Shown piece by piece: positions 1 through 11,079 of a stretch of DNA of 64,000 nt. Within the stretch, counting starts at the first letter, position 1, and every line of letters starts with the position of its first letter. The position numbers and the translations under genes are program-made. The stretch spans positions 12,710,001-12,774,000 of the forward strand of contig OZ018415.1 in assembly GCA_963969595.1 (NCBI GenBank), read 5' to 3'. Source of the stretch: Neckera pumila. Lineage: Eukaryota; Streptophyta; Bryopsida; Hypnales; Neckeraceae. Below the pieces are notes generated by a model. That model had not been told where the DNA came from. It worked only from the letters and a program-made list of their open reading frames with translations, and ran no database searches.

Positions 1-588
1 AAAAATTTAAAAAAAGCACTTAATTTTCATTCATTAAAACATTGTTAAGTAGAGGTGGGTTCAAGATTGAAGAAAAAACTAAATTGTTAATAGCTTTTAG
101 ATGGAATTAAATCACAATAATCCTAACGATGAGATTGTTCTAGCAAGAAAATCTAACCCTTTCTAACAATTTTTTTGAAAAATTCTAAAAATTGCATTCA
201 AAAATGAATTCTATAAGTTATTTTTTCAAGAAGATGCTTACATTGCTCGAAAAACTAAGATTGTCCATAACTTTCTCATTGTTAGTCCAAATTGAATGAA
301 TTAAAGCTTCACATGTAGACAAAAATATAATCTTTGAATCAAAAAATTGAAAAAAATTATTTTGACTTTTTGTGATTTTTTTTGTGCTGCCCGTCAAATT
401 CCATTTTTGCTTATTGTGCTATAACTTTTGCTCCCGGGCATCAATGAAAATAAAAATTATATATTCACAAAGCTCTTGCAAAAACATACAACCTCAAAAA
501 ATCCCAAAAAATATTACTAAAAATTGAGACTCTAGGAACCTACCCGAACCCAAATTGTCCCCCGAGGAGACAACCAGTCCTTTAGGGG
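1..588 (-). mobile_element. TTAA-type DNA transposon, family A, partial
   Basis: This is the reverse complement of part of the 924-bp element at 19006-19929 and is cut by the window edge. Its terminus CCCCTAAAGGAC (minus strand) abuts TTAA at 589-592. The subterminal hairpin (GTCCCC/GGGGAC type) lies near 556-573. It has no coding capacity. The piggyBac-like assignment rests on the TTAA target and the CCCC-starting terminal repeat. Confidence 0.75.
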
Positions 589-650
589 TTAAGGATGCAA
601 AAAGCTTCTTGCCTCATTGGTAAATGATCAGTTATATTCCTCAAGCTATT

Positions 651-934
651 AAGGTAACTACACCTAATTTCAACCACTTTCTAAAATTGACCACTTTAGA
701 TTCTTGCCTAAAATGTACTTCCACTATTCATAAGAGTCTATGGTCGGTTATCCTAAATCCTATTTTTAGCACTTTGAAAATTTGTAGTTTATTCATATGA
801 TGTTCAAAAAATGCATTCTAAAAGAATCTAGAATCCCCTTTTAACAGCCAACGAGACTCCACAAAAAAATTTCAATATAATATTGGAAACCATACTGAAT
901 TGCTTATTTGTGCAAATTTAGGTGTAGTTACCTT
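651..934. mobile_element. AAGGTA-type MITE, 284 bp
   Basis: Terminal inverted repeats AAGGTAACTACACC (left) and GGTGTAGTTACCTT (right) bound 284 bp of AT-rich, non-coding DNA. A copy of identical length in opposite orientation lies at 23291-23574, and another at about 41225-41508. The flanking triplets ATT and ACT are only similar, so the duplication here is decayed. Confidence 0.7.
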
Positions 935-1647
935 ACTTCAGTTGAAAATCCATCAATGTATAGGAGGCAACCTATTCCTGATCCCCCCCCTTTTTGGCTA
1001 TGTAGGCTATTCTCTTTCTATGAATTTTGGTAAAGGAGGAGATTAATTATGCCGTGGTTCCAAGGCAATTGGGATGCATTTCAATTGGCTACAAGTCTCT
1101 TGATATTGCCACCAACCTTTGGTGGATTTTGTTTTTAGCCCATGGTCAGAAATAGCAAGCCCTACATCACCATCATGGGAAGAATAGAATCTTCCACTAA
1201 AAAATTCATAGTAATTCTTGTTTTGAGTTAAAAAAAATCTAAAAAATTATAGAACCCTTCCAAACTTTATTTCTACACATGGGAAAATTTCCCCATTGAA
1301 GAAACCCGCCCTCTAGATACTTGTAAACTGCTTAAGTGATCAGAAATGGGTTGCCTCCCTTAATTCTCAAATTCGAACGTTCAAAATTCTACAAACTGCT
1401 TGAATAAATTCAAAGAATTCCTAATGTAGTAGATTATGAAGAGACGAAGAGAAAACGTCGGTGCTCTAGGTCAGGGTATAATTAGAGTGTCAGAAAAAAT
1501 TAAATAGAAGAATCTAAGTGTGCAGTAAGTTGAATGAGGTTTATCTGGATGCAGCGAATTCGGGGGTAGGGTATAACCGTGGATTGCAGACACCTGCTGA
1601 GTGCTGACCTTCCAGAGCGTCCGAGCCTCTTGCACGGTAATACACCC
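935..1647. other. Intergenic, no feature recognised
   Basis: Mixed-composition DNA, becoming richer in GC after about 1440. No reading frame, RNA gene or repeat could be supported here. Confidence 0.4.
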
Positions 1648-1896
1648 CTATTTCTGCGGTGACAGGGGCATCTCTTTCGCAGAGGACCGAGTCAGTAGTG
1701 CAGGTCTGGAGCAAATGCCACTTGATTCATATATTCTGTCTGCAGATTGATTGCAATTCGGGGATGACGACGGATGCGGGCCGGCTCCTTGCTTGGTTGC
1801 GTTGTTGTTAGTACAGAATTTCGTCTGAATCGATTGAAAGCTCCAGTTTCGTTGTTGCAGAGCTAGAAACCCCTGCAACGCCAGATGTTTTTCCAT
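1648..1896 (-). CDS. Hypothetical 82-residue reading frame
   Basis: An ATG-started frame of 82 codons in a locally GC-richer stretch. The predicted protein is Gln/Asn/Ser-rich with no recognisable domain, signal peptide or membrane segment. It lies 72 bases downstream of another unrecognised minus-strand frame (1969-2448), so the two could be exons of one transcript. They could equally be chance frames in a promoter or leader region. No function is proposed. Confidence 0.2.
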   Translation of the reverse strand: MEKHLALQGFLALQQRNWSFQSIQTKFCTNNNATKQGAGPHPSSSPNCNQSADRIYESSGICSRPALLTRSSAKEMPLSPQK

Positions 1897-1915
1897 TACT
1901 GAATGGAAAAACGGT

Positions 1916-1968
1916 AGAGCAAGCTTGGTGCGGAGACGGAGACGGAGACGGTAGCTAGAGCAAGCTTG
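1916..1968. repeat. GGAGAC hexamer repeat between direct repeats
   Basis: Three perfect GGAGAC units at about 1932-1951 sit between two copies of AGAGCAAGCTTG (about 1916 and 1957). The stretch lies in the gap between the two hypothetical minus-strand frames. It looks like a slippage-generated microsatellite, and CT-type repeats of this kind are common in plant leaders. Confidence 0.6.
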
Positions 1969-2448
1969 CTAAAGGATAATGCCAAGGAGGAGCCGCTCTT
2001 GTTGCGGATTGGCGTCTCTGTTTGTTTCTGCGATTCGCTTCGTATTCTCCAGTTTGTCAGAAGTGTGAAGTACGTGATGCTTTTGTAATACCGGCTTCAA
2101 GTGATGCAATTCAGGTTTCGCATACGTATACCTCCCCTGCTGCAGCGTCGTACGTCTTCTGATTCGCCCGTTGTCAATATCACCATTTCCTTGGAGATCG
2201 GTTGAGTTCAAGAGCCCCGCGAGATTTCGTATCCTCTGAGCTTTGGCGATTGGCGCTGGAGCCGCTGGAGGTTGGATCCTGTTTACCGACTTTTGTTGCT
2301 GCTTTAAGCTTTTGTTGTTGTCAATTGTATGACTCCGGCCAGTTCTTTGTTTTTCACGACGCCGGAGTTGTACACGACTTTGTCGGTAACTTGGAGTTAA
2401 CTCATCATTGTGTTTTGATTCTAGTCCTGCCTTGGTCATCGATTTCAT
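1969..2448 (-). CDS. Hypothetical basic 159-residue reading frame
   Basis: The frame starts with ATG and ends in TAG. The product is strongly basic and rich in Arg, Lys and Gln, with a short Pro/Ala stretch near residues 60-67 and no membrane segment. No family is recognised. The base composition is richer in GC than the transposon deserts and resembles the real genes of this window, which is the only positive evidence. It lies upstream of and divergent from the metacaspase gene, so a shared promoter is possible. It could also be the first coding exon of a longer minus-strand gene, or noncoding. Confidence 0.25.
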   Translation of the reverse strand: MKSMTKAGLESKHNDELTPSYRQSRVQLRRREKQRTGRSHTIDNNKSLKQQQKSVNRIQPPAAPAPIAKAQRIRNLAGLLNSTDLQGNGDIDNGRIRRRTTLQQGRYTYAKPELHHLKPVLQKHHVLHTSDKLENTKRIAETNRDANPQQERLLLGIIL

Positions 2449-2489
2449 TTCTCACTCCTTTATTTCTCTTGATGGACACATGATCAATA

Positions 2490-5198
2490 CAGGAGAACAT
2501 CTGTGCCATTACCGTCGGAGGAGAGATTAGGAGGTGCAAGAGGAGACAAGCGAAGTCGGTGAAAGGTGACCTGCTGTTGTACTAAATTATAGCTCAACTA
2601 CAAGCGTGCCAGAGGACTTTGGGTGAGTGGTTGCAGATACAATGAGCTTAGAGCGACTTTGAAAACTTCGCGTTTGAATAGGAGTTAGGGTTTACCAAGA
2701 ATAGGGCGGGACTCTCTACCTTTGATTGCTTTGATTGCACACATGTCTCTCACGAACGGATATTGGGCATTTGAATTAGTTGGTAGCGTGCCATTAGAAT
2801 GCATTCTCAATTTGCACGTAGAATGTGCAGGCAGTTCAGACATGAATGGTTTAGCCTTCTAAGTGGTATTACAGACACTTCAGACGTTGTGGCTTTGAAC
2901 GTTTTGCCTTTTCAGCAGTCCCTGATGATATTTTTTGTTATGCGACTCTTCCTCATTTCAATCTGGTCTTATATTACTGGTCATATGCTTTTAAATTCGC
3001 CAAATGGTCATTCATGGAAAATGATGTTTTGGCAGGTTGATACCGCAGGCTGAATACAGAGATAGAAGTTGAAGAAGGGACCTGCAGTCTAGAGTGCAGT
3101 GTTTTTTTTTGGACAAGTGTCGCCAGAAGCCTTCAAACCACTGGAGCAAATCTGGAGGGAGGGCGTCCGACAGGCTGAAACAGTCTGACAAGTGCGAAAT
3201 TTCGCCCCAAAAAAACACGCTGCTGGACAGGTATTTCGTCAAAAGCATCTACCACTCGCTTTCATTAAATGGATTTCATGGTCAACACGTGCGAACCATT
3301 TCTGGGGATTGCAGAATATCATTGTTTTTCTTTCCGGCGATTTGGAGCAAAATTGCACCAATTTTTTTTTCCTGGCACCAAGGCTATTTGAAAAGATCAA
3401 AGAAAAAAGACCATAAATCGCCTGAAATAATTTGGATGAAGCCGTCAACTTTAAATGAAATTCATTCAAATATGTGGATGAAAAAAACTTCTATCCAAAA
3501 TACAAATGAATACTAAATATTTGGGCAACATCATTTTTTTGTTTGTCGCCGCTTCAACACTACTCCGAAAACCAAAAAAAAATACTGTTGCAGATACTGT
3601 CACTCGTTTGGGTAGGACCTTATGGATTGAAAAGAAGTTAGGTAATATTGTCTGAGTAATGTACTAAATACTGTCCTCGATGATGTGGTTGAGTATTAAG
3701 TACCCGCTGTAGTTAGGTGGTTATTATGATTAGAATTCTTTTGCGCATGCACTCATTTGGAGATCGATCTTTGGTGTTTGGATGGATTGCAGGGAAAGAT
3801 AGTGTGAATATGAGGTGCGTGCAAGAAGATTGACCTTCACGTGTTTCAAGGTGGGCAATATACTTCTTCTGAGAGTTGTGCTGGATTTGCAGAAGAGTAT
3901 GTGTGCTTGAAAGTTTTTCTTTGTCCGTTTTTAGTTAAGAAAACGTTGAAATTAGAGTAATGAGAGGACGTTAGCTAATTGATCCTATTGCTTCTCCTGT
4001 TCTGTGGCAGTTGGTTGTATTCATTATGCGTTAATTGTGTATTGATCAGATGAGAATGCTTGGATGTAGTATTTGAGTCGATTGGCAGTTGTTTGCTTCA
4101 GGTTGAGTAGGAGATTCTTGAATCATAGGGCGTTCATTCTCGTATTGTCAGGGGATTCCGATAAAGTCATGGTAGATAGGGAAGTGCCCATTGCGCAGGG
4201 TTTGCTACTTCGTCTCTCCGCCTCCCGATCTACGTCTGGCGATTCGGTAGCGTTGCAAGTTACTTTACCTTGGAACCTTTGTGTTAGTATTGCCTTTGCA
4301 ATTAAATATTATTTAAACAGCCGCCTGATCTGTAATGTATGTTCGAGAATTTTTCGAATCGCGTAAGAAGCAGCATGCCTCGTCATAGAGAAGATAGCTA
4401 CATAAGTTTCGGGAGTTGTTTTTACATGTACTTGCTTATTAATTGGCTTCGGTCAAGAAGTTGGCGCTAACTTCTGTTCGGTTTTCGGCTCTAAAAGATC
4501 CTGAAGATTGTTTGTTGTGCTTAGCTGTTTGTCGGTAGAGTTTCTAATCGCATAGGCACTGCATTAGATTTGTTTCCTGTAGTGCTGAACTTATTCGACA
4601 CTGCTCTGTTTCATTACCCCGAGAGTTGTGGTTCAGTATTATTTACTTGCTAAATCACTGTTGCCATTAAGGTGAGAGTTGATACCAAGATGCTTTGATT
4701 ATACAGGTTGGATGTATGTTAGTGATATTACCTTTGTTCTCGGTGTTTAGCTTCGGTGAAATCAAAAGTCGTCTGCCGTCCTGTAAAATGTTTGTCATTC
4801 GTGGTGCATGGTCTATCACAAAGGTGTTCAGTCAAAGGAGATTAATTTGGAAACTCATGGGGTTCAATTGGTGAAAATGAGGCGGGAACATAGGCCCCCT
4901 TTTGGCTGATTGTTCGGCAAGTAAATAATCTGACCTATTAAATGGATGACGCTAGGGGGCATGGTTAGACTCACATGAAGATGCCACTGTCTTTGACATC
5001 TCTGCAGGTGATGAGACGAATTTCCGGACTTTTTCAGAGCCAGTTCGTGGAGATTCTGCGGTGCTATGTATAGCTATTCGAGGTGATCTTTATTTCTGTC
5101 GATGGATCACTGGGAGACGAGGGCATTCCTAGAACATACTTTTGTTATTCTTATTTCTACTTACAAATTTGGAGTTTGAGGAATTACTGCCACTCAAC
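2490..5198 (+). other. Upstream region of the metacaspase gene
   Basis: About 2.7 kb of moderate GC content with no transposon ends and no credible coding frame. The composition differs from the AT-rich repeat regions and would fit a long promoter plus a 5' leader containing one or more introns, but no splice sites or TATA box can be fixed from sequence alone. Short frames here (for example 3094-3516 and 4073-4366) look fortuitous. Confidence 0.35.
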
Positions 5199-7775
5199 AT
5201 GGGGGAGGAGAGGAAAGTCAAGTGCAGCAAGTGTCAAGTGGAGACGTTAGTGACGCTGCCTCCGAGTACGAGGTCCATCATCTGCGAGCACTGCTTGGCA
5301 GTAATCCATGTGACCTCTGCACAAGATGGTTCGACCTCATCGACGGCTGTCATCAATTCACCTCATCCTGCCGTGCCATATTGGGAGGGTCCAAGTACTC
5401 CGAGTTCCGATCCTCACAACTCCCTTTCTGGTTCCCTAAGTCTCCCTCCTCCAAATCAGCAACACTCTCATTTTCATCACCATGACCCCATTCCCAGCCA
5501 ACACCCGCTGGCCCAGTTTCGCTCCATTTCCATGTCGCGAACCCAAGTTCCTGGACAACCTCTATTTCAGCATCAGTCGTCCTTCAAAGCAGGACCTGTG
5601 ACTGACCGGAGCATGCTCAACCTCCCGAGCATTCTGGTCTCAGAACCAAAAATAATTGAGGACCCTAGTCTGATTCAGTTCTCGCGTAGCATGCCTCCAG
5701 AAGAATCCAGTCCAGGATACCCTCTAGAAAGGTCGCTTTCCCCGAAGGCGAGGCGACCACCAATCACTCCTGGATCGACAAAACCCGCTGTTCCCTTATC
5801 AACGCAAGGCGTACAGCTTTATCGTCACAATTCTTCCTCAAACCCGTTGCAGTACAGTCCTAAGCCATTCAATGCACAAGGTTCTAAGAGAGCCGTTGTT
5901 TGTGGAATTGCGTACCGAGGGTCATCTATTGAGCTCAAGGGATGCTTGAATGATGCTAAGTGCATGAGCTACTTGCTCATGTCGAAGTTCCACTTCCCAG
6001 AATCTGCTATCCTTGTTCTCACAGGTACGACAGATTCCTTGCTTGCTTACAAGTTACTCCTTGGAGGACTCTAAAGTTACTCTCAATCAATTTGGGAATG
6101 CACTAAGCTTGCTTTTTAGGAATAGTGGCCTATGAAATACCTCGATGACTGCAACCAGGTTGTGTATTTGTCCAGCATTATATTGGGTGGCACTTGAGAG
6201 AATCTGAATTTAAATTGCAGGTTTCAATACGAAGAAACCACCCTTGTTGTAATGTCGTCTGTTTGTTTCTTCAGAATTGTTTCACAATGAGATTTAAAAT
6301 GTTTTGCATTGATTTTAGTATGTTAACATGTTGATGTGCTGCTTTAAGTTCAAGAATTGATTGGCGAAAGTTCTGAGTTCCCTATTTAGCGGCTTCAGAT
6401 GCTGACGTACATACGTGCAGAGGATCAGGTGGATCCACGCCGACGACCTACAAAGTACAACATTATGCAAGCTCTGGAATGGCTTGTACAAGGATGCCAA
6501 GCTGGAGACTCGCTTGTGTTTCATTTCTCAGGTCATGGCTCTCAACAGCCCAACTACAAAGGTGAAGAACTTGACGGCTTTGATGAGACATTGGTACCTG
6601 TTGACTTCATGACGGCTGGCCAGATTCTTGACGATGACATCAATACCACAATTGTTAGGCCCCTACCCGCTGGAGTTGATCTTCACGCCATAGTGGATGC
6701 CTGCCACAGCGGCACTGTTTTAGATCTGCCCTTTCTCTACAGATATAGAGGGTAAGGATTTTTTCATTTTGGCCCAATTGCAGCTTTATTCTCGGAAATT
6801 TAGCAATGCTGGACTGATGTTTTGACCACTATGAAAAGATCATTGATACCACTGAGAAGAAAAGGTGTGGATTCACCAACGTGGTTATCATGTTGTTGCA
6901 GACATGAAGCCTTCGTTTGGGAAGATCATCGTCCTGCTACCGGAACTTGGAAGGGGACAACGGGCGGGAATGTTTATTCGTTCAGTGGTTGTGATGACCA
7001 TCAAACGGTGTTTGATTCTATGGTAAGTACTTCTTCAGTTGGAGTCGATGTGCGTTCATTCTAAGAAAGTGAGCAGGAATTGCTAAACAGAGGAATATAC
7101 TTCTTGGATAGGAAGAACCCGGGCCTTGTATGTAGGCAGGCTCGAATCTAAAGTCACGAAGTCTCTTTTAAACCTGTGGGACATAGGGCATAGGTAGCAT
7201 GCACTGCTATACTACCCTTTGTATGGGGGTAGGCTATGCTTCTTGGCTTTCTTGTAAAATGCCGTAAAGCATGTTCATTTTTACTTTTAGGAAGCTTTAG
7301 TATTCGATGAAGTGGCCTGTGTGCTCTCCGTGCTGTAGTTCACTTATTACCTTTTCATGTGGATGTCTTTATTTTTTGGTTGAATCACCGTTTTACAGGA
7401 GAGTCTGGGGAAGTTAACCTCAACAGGAGAGATGACCTACTGCTTCATTCAGGCAATTGAACGTGGATATGGCAGCACTTACGGAAGCCTTCTAAATGCC
7501 ATGCGTTCAGCAATTCATATGGCTGAAAATCAAGTGGTCACATCCCTCATTGACATGCTTCTGAAAGGTGGCAGCTATGAGGGTGGTGACACGCCGGTGA
7601 GTCCACTATGAAACTTCAGATGTCCATTCATCTCGCCCACTCGGCATGTTTTTATCTGATTGCTTTGCACTTCGGAAAAGGGTATGCTGACTTGTTTACT
7701 GTTTGTGCTCGTTTGCAGGAACCTCAACTGACCTCGTCCAGATGTTTTGATGTTTCAGCGCCGTTTAGGTTATGA
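5199..7775 (+). CDS. Type I metacaspase with LSD1-like zinc finger, five exons
   Basis: Cysteine peptidase of the plant metacaspase family (clan CD), which cleaves after Arg/Lys; Arabidopsis type I members act in regulated cell death and clearance of protein aggregates. Inferred exons are 5199-6024, 6421-6751, 6902-7022, 7399-7596 and 7719-7775, all with GT-AG introns and matching phases, giving 510 residues. An LSD1-like C2C2 finger uses C9, C12, C29 and C32. A Pro/Ser-rich linker spans about 40-228, and the caspase fold starts near KRAVVCGIAY (230). The catalytic dyad is H314 (SGHGS) and C370 (DACHSG). Exons 3-5 carry the p10 part, with GCDDHQT and a C-terminus resembling AtMC1. At 510 residues it is much longer than AtMC1 (about 367) because of the linker. 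The start was chosen at 5199 because it directly precedes the finger; an in-frame ATG at 5142 would add 19 hydrophobic residues. Confidence 0.93.
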
Positions 7776-8401
7776 ACATGGATCATGCGTGGAAAATGCT
7801 CAGAGGGATACCTTTCTGTGAGCCGGTACTCTAATATGGCAGCCCACTTATTAGAGCTATTACGACAGAAGTACCTTAAGTCTACGAGTTACAAGAGGGT
7901 GAGTGTTTTATAATCCAAAACTTGTGTATACAAGCCTCGGTCATAGTAAGGGTTATCGTCCCTGGTTGAGCATTAGTTCATTCTAGCCGTAGACATTTGC
8001 AGGAGCCTTTTCTGAGGGTAAGAAAGAAGTGAAATCTGGTCACATCAGTTTTTTGGTTAGTGAGGGAAATTTTTTGGACAAAGTTTCCCTTGGAGAGGAT
8101 GTTGACGCCTGAAACTAGGGAATCGGCAAGCTCCACGAGGGGGTAGGTCGGTCCCATGATTAGATCACAAAACTTTCGGAGGATTTTGGAAAGGATTACA
8201 GAGGAGTTGAGTTACTAACTCTGTTGATACAGGCTTAGGTTCAAACTGTGTGCACTCTGTTTCTGCATTCGTTGGAGTTCACAAATATGTTTGCTGTGAG
8301 TAGTCCATGAGAAGTTTTTGTTTGGATTATTATGGAGGAAGACCGTTTTGGATGTTAGAGATTATGAATGTACGTTTTTTGTTTTCTTTTAATTTGTAAG
8401 T
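7776..8401 (+). other. Downstream flank of the metacaspase gene
   Basis: Moderate GC content continues for about 600 bases after the stop codon, consistent with a 3' UTR and flank. No polyadenylation site can be placed with confidence, and no other gene is seen. Confidence 0.4.
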
Positions 8402-8590
8402 AAGGTAACTGCACCTACTTGCTACTTGTTTCTTAAACCAAACCCCTTGCCTGAAATGGATAGAGCCTAGAAGTGATGATGGATATATCCATTTTCAACT
8501 TTTTTGAAATTCATAATTTATTCATGTAGTATCATAAAAAGCAAACTAAGGAAATGTGGAATTTCCTTTGGACTCCCAACAAGATCTTAA
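8402..8590. mobile_element. AAGGTA-type MITE, truncated
   Basis: The left end AAGGTAACTGCACC and following sequence resemble the first part of the 284-bp MITE at 651-934. No matching right end was found, so the copy is truncated or decayed. Confidence 0.45.
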
Positions 8591-9595
8591 CCCTTTAACA
8601 TTGCCGCAAACACTAAGTGTCTGATGGATGATAGAGAATCCTTTGTATAGAAAAAAATTGTAACTATTCATCTTCAGAACTTTTTTGTGAAAAGAGAAGA
8701 TCTTGGCTAAACAATGATTGTAGGCGACGCGAATGGTCTTTGGATAAATATTAAAAATTAAAGATAATTACATATATAGTAGTCAGAGACATGCTACCAT
8801 CCTCTTAAGTACGAGTCAAAGTATCCAAAGAATGACTTTCAAAGAAACAATAGAAACAAAAAATGCATCTTTTCATTCATCCTAAAGTCTAATCATATTT
8901 GGATGAAAACTTTGATAACATGACAATCCTTCTAGGATTAATCCTAAAAATATAGGCCTACAATCATCACTAGAAGAAAAATGAGGCTTGAAGAGTGCCG
9001 CCAAGAAAATCAACAAATTGCAAATCTGGATTGTGCAAGATAGTTTAATTAAATAATTTATAAAAATTAAAAATTAAAAACTAAAAACTTTAATGCAAAA
9101 ATGAATTTGAAATTACAAAAATCTGAAATCTAACATTGTCAGGAACTTGGTAATACTATTTAAGTTAATACTATTTAGTTAATTTTGTAATGTTTCAAAA
9201 TTATTTGTTATTATTTATTATTATTTTAAAAATTATTTTATATGATTATTTTTTAAATGCATTTTATTATTTTTAATTATATGATATTTTGGCCTATATT
9301 GTGGTGGTTTACACCTTGATAAAAAAGCCTTGAAACAGTCCTCTCGTAGCCTCTTTTTTCTTCTAATGCATTTACAAATTTCAAAACCCTTCTCTTTGTA
9401 TGCTCTCATTTTTAACTGTACATGAATAAATTTTATTATATTTATTTCAAATATATATTCATATGGCTTCTACAAGTCATGAAAAAATTTAATTTTTAAT
9501 AAAAGTATTGAAATTATTGTGAATTTTGAATAAAAAGTGAAAAAAAATTTCCTAATAAAATGTTTGTTTTGTTTTGTTTTGCTTTGTAAGACATG
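8591..9595. other. AT-rich intergenic DNA, nothing recognised
   Basis: Very AT-rich sequence with homopolymer runs. No reading frame or paired repeat ends were found in this stretch. Confidence 0.4.
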
Positions 9596-9599
9596 TTAA

Positions 9600-10174
9600 C
9601 CCATATAGTTCCAAGGCCATTTTTCTGTCAAAAATCACTCAAAATTGCTACTTTTGTTGCCTTCATCCAATAAATCAAAAAAAATATTTTTTTTAGAATC
9701 TAATTGTAGGATCTTGTACTACACTACTCAGATCATGTGGTAAAATTTTTGTGATGTTTGACCATACGGATTGAAAGATATCAGCATTCAAAGTGAAAGA
9801 AAAAGTTTTTTTCAATAAGATGCTTTGACTGCCCGAAAAACAAGAAACTCTATAATTTTCACATCATTAATCCAAATGGAATGAATCAAAGCTTCCAATT
9901 TAGACAAAAACATAATCTATTAGAAAAAAATAATTAAAAAATTTATTTCAATTTTTTATGGATTTTTTTTGTTGCCTATTCTCCCCTGTTTTGAGGTTAT
10001 TGTAGCATAACTTTTGCTCCTGGGCACCGATTGAAATAAAAATTACATTCCCCAAAAGCTAATACGTTTTTCTATCTTATGGAAAAATTTCAGAAAGTTT
10101 CACCAAAAATTGAGCTCATAGGAACCTGCCCTACATCCATTTTGTCCCCCATAGGGACAATGGGACTTTAGGGG
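9600..10174 (-). mobile_element. TTAA-type DNA transposon, family B, 575 bp
   Basis: TTAA flanks both ends (9596-9599 and 10175-10178). Read on the minus strand it begins CCCCTAAAGTCCCATTGTCC and contains the same subterminal hairpin and internal blocks as the 577-bp copy at 22427-23003. The plus-strand left end (CCCATATAGTTCCAAGG) is decayed relative to that copy. It has no coding capacity and is probably mobilised in trans. Confidence 0.75.
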
Positions 10175-10667
10175 TTAAGATCTTGTAAACCGTCAACCTA
10201 GTGTGGGAAGGGTAGGTGTACAAAGTTAGTTATATGCCATTCCAACAAATGGAATAACAGATGTAGTTTTAAAGTTTTGATTGGTACTAGAAATTAGAAA
10301 ATTCTTAGAAAATTGGTTGTGGAGAGTGCTTGAGCCATTGGACCCATAGACCAATGATCTAGAGAATTCTTTAATTGCCACAATATTGTATCAGTATTTT
10401 ACTTTCATTGTTTTTCACTATACTGTTATTCTATTATTAGTCTTTTATTTTATAACTCAAATTCAAGAATTTTCACCATTGAGATATGTTACAATGCAAA
10501 ACATCATTATGAAAAATAAATTTTCATATCATGCAATAATTAGAAAATTGGCATTCCATGATTATAGTACCAAAGTTCAAATTGCAATTGATTGAATTTT
10601 AAGAATTTTTTACATTTTCAAATAAGAGGTGAAATTGGACTTGATTAACCTTGCAAAAGAAGGCCTA

Positions 10668-11079
10668 TCCATACCTTAAGGTTAGCTATTTGTTTGTTTG
10701 TTTATCTGTTTTGTTTGTTACGTTGAGATTCCCAATTCATGTGTCTCCCGGTTGCATGCTTGGTACCGTCGGATAGTCCTCGGCAAGGAGGGATGCACGG
10801 GCTTGGTATCGTGTTGTTTGGACCTACAGTGTGGAAGTTATTGAATTTCGAAGCATTTATGGATTAAAAAATTAGAAAATTACTTTTACTTTGATTTTGG
10901 TTGCGTTCATGATACCGTCGGAAAGCACTTGGCGAGGAGAGATAGACGGGCTTTGTTTTGTGGCGATTAAAATGACAGTGTGAAAGATATTGAACTTCAA
11001 AGTTTTTGTTATGAATTAGAAAATTAGAAAATTGTTTTTACTATGATTTTGGCTGTGGCAATGGCACAGGGTACACTAG
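10668..11079 (+). mobile_element. Non-autonomous Helitron, 412 bp, copy 1
   Basis: It starts TCCATACCTTAA after an A and ends CTAG before a T, so the insertion lies between A and T. A short hairpin (CTGTG/CACAG stem) sits just upstream of the CTAG terminus. These are the standard Helitron hallmarks: 5' TC, 3' hairpin plus CTRR, AT target and no target duplication. Internally it is a dimer of a roughly 130-bp unit with the motif TACCGTCGGA. No Rep/helicase is encoded. The second copy is at 16634-17050 on the other strand. Confidence 0.72.

Noticed and set aside
3094..3516. 140-codon plus-strand frame upstream of the metacaspase
   Set aside because: No domain and no clear coding bias, and competing frames of similar length occur on both strands.
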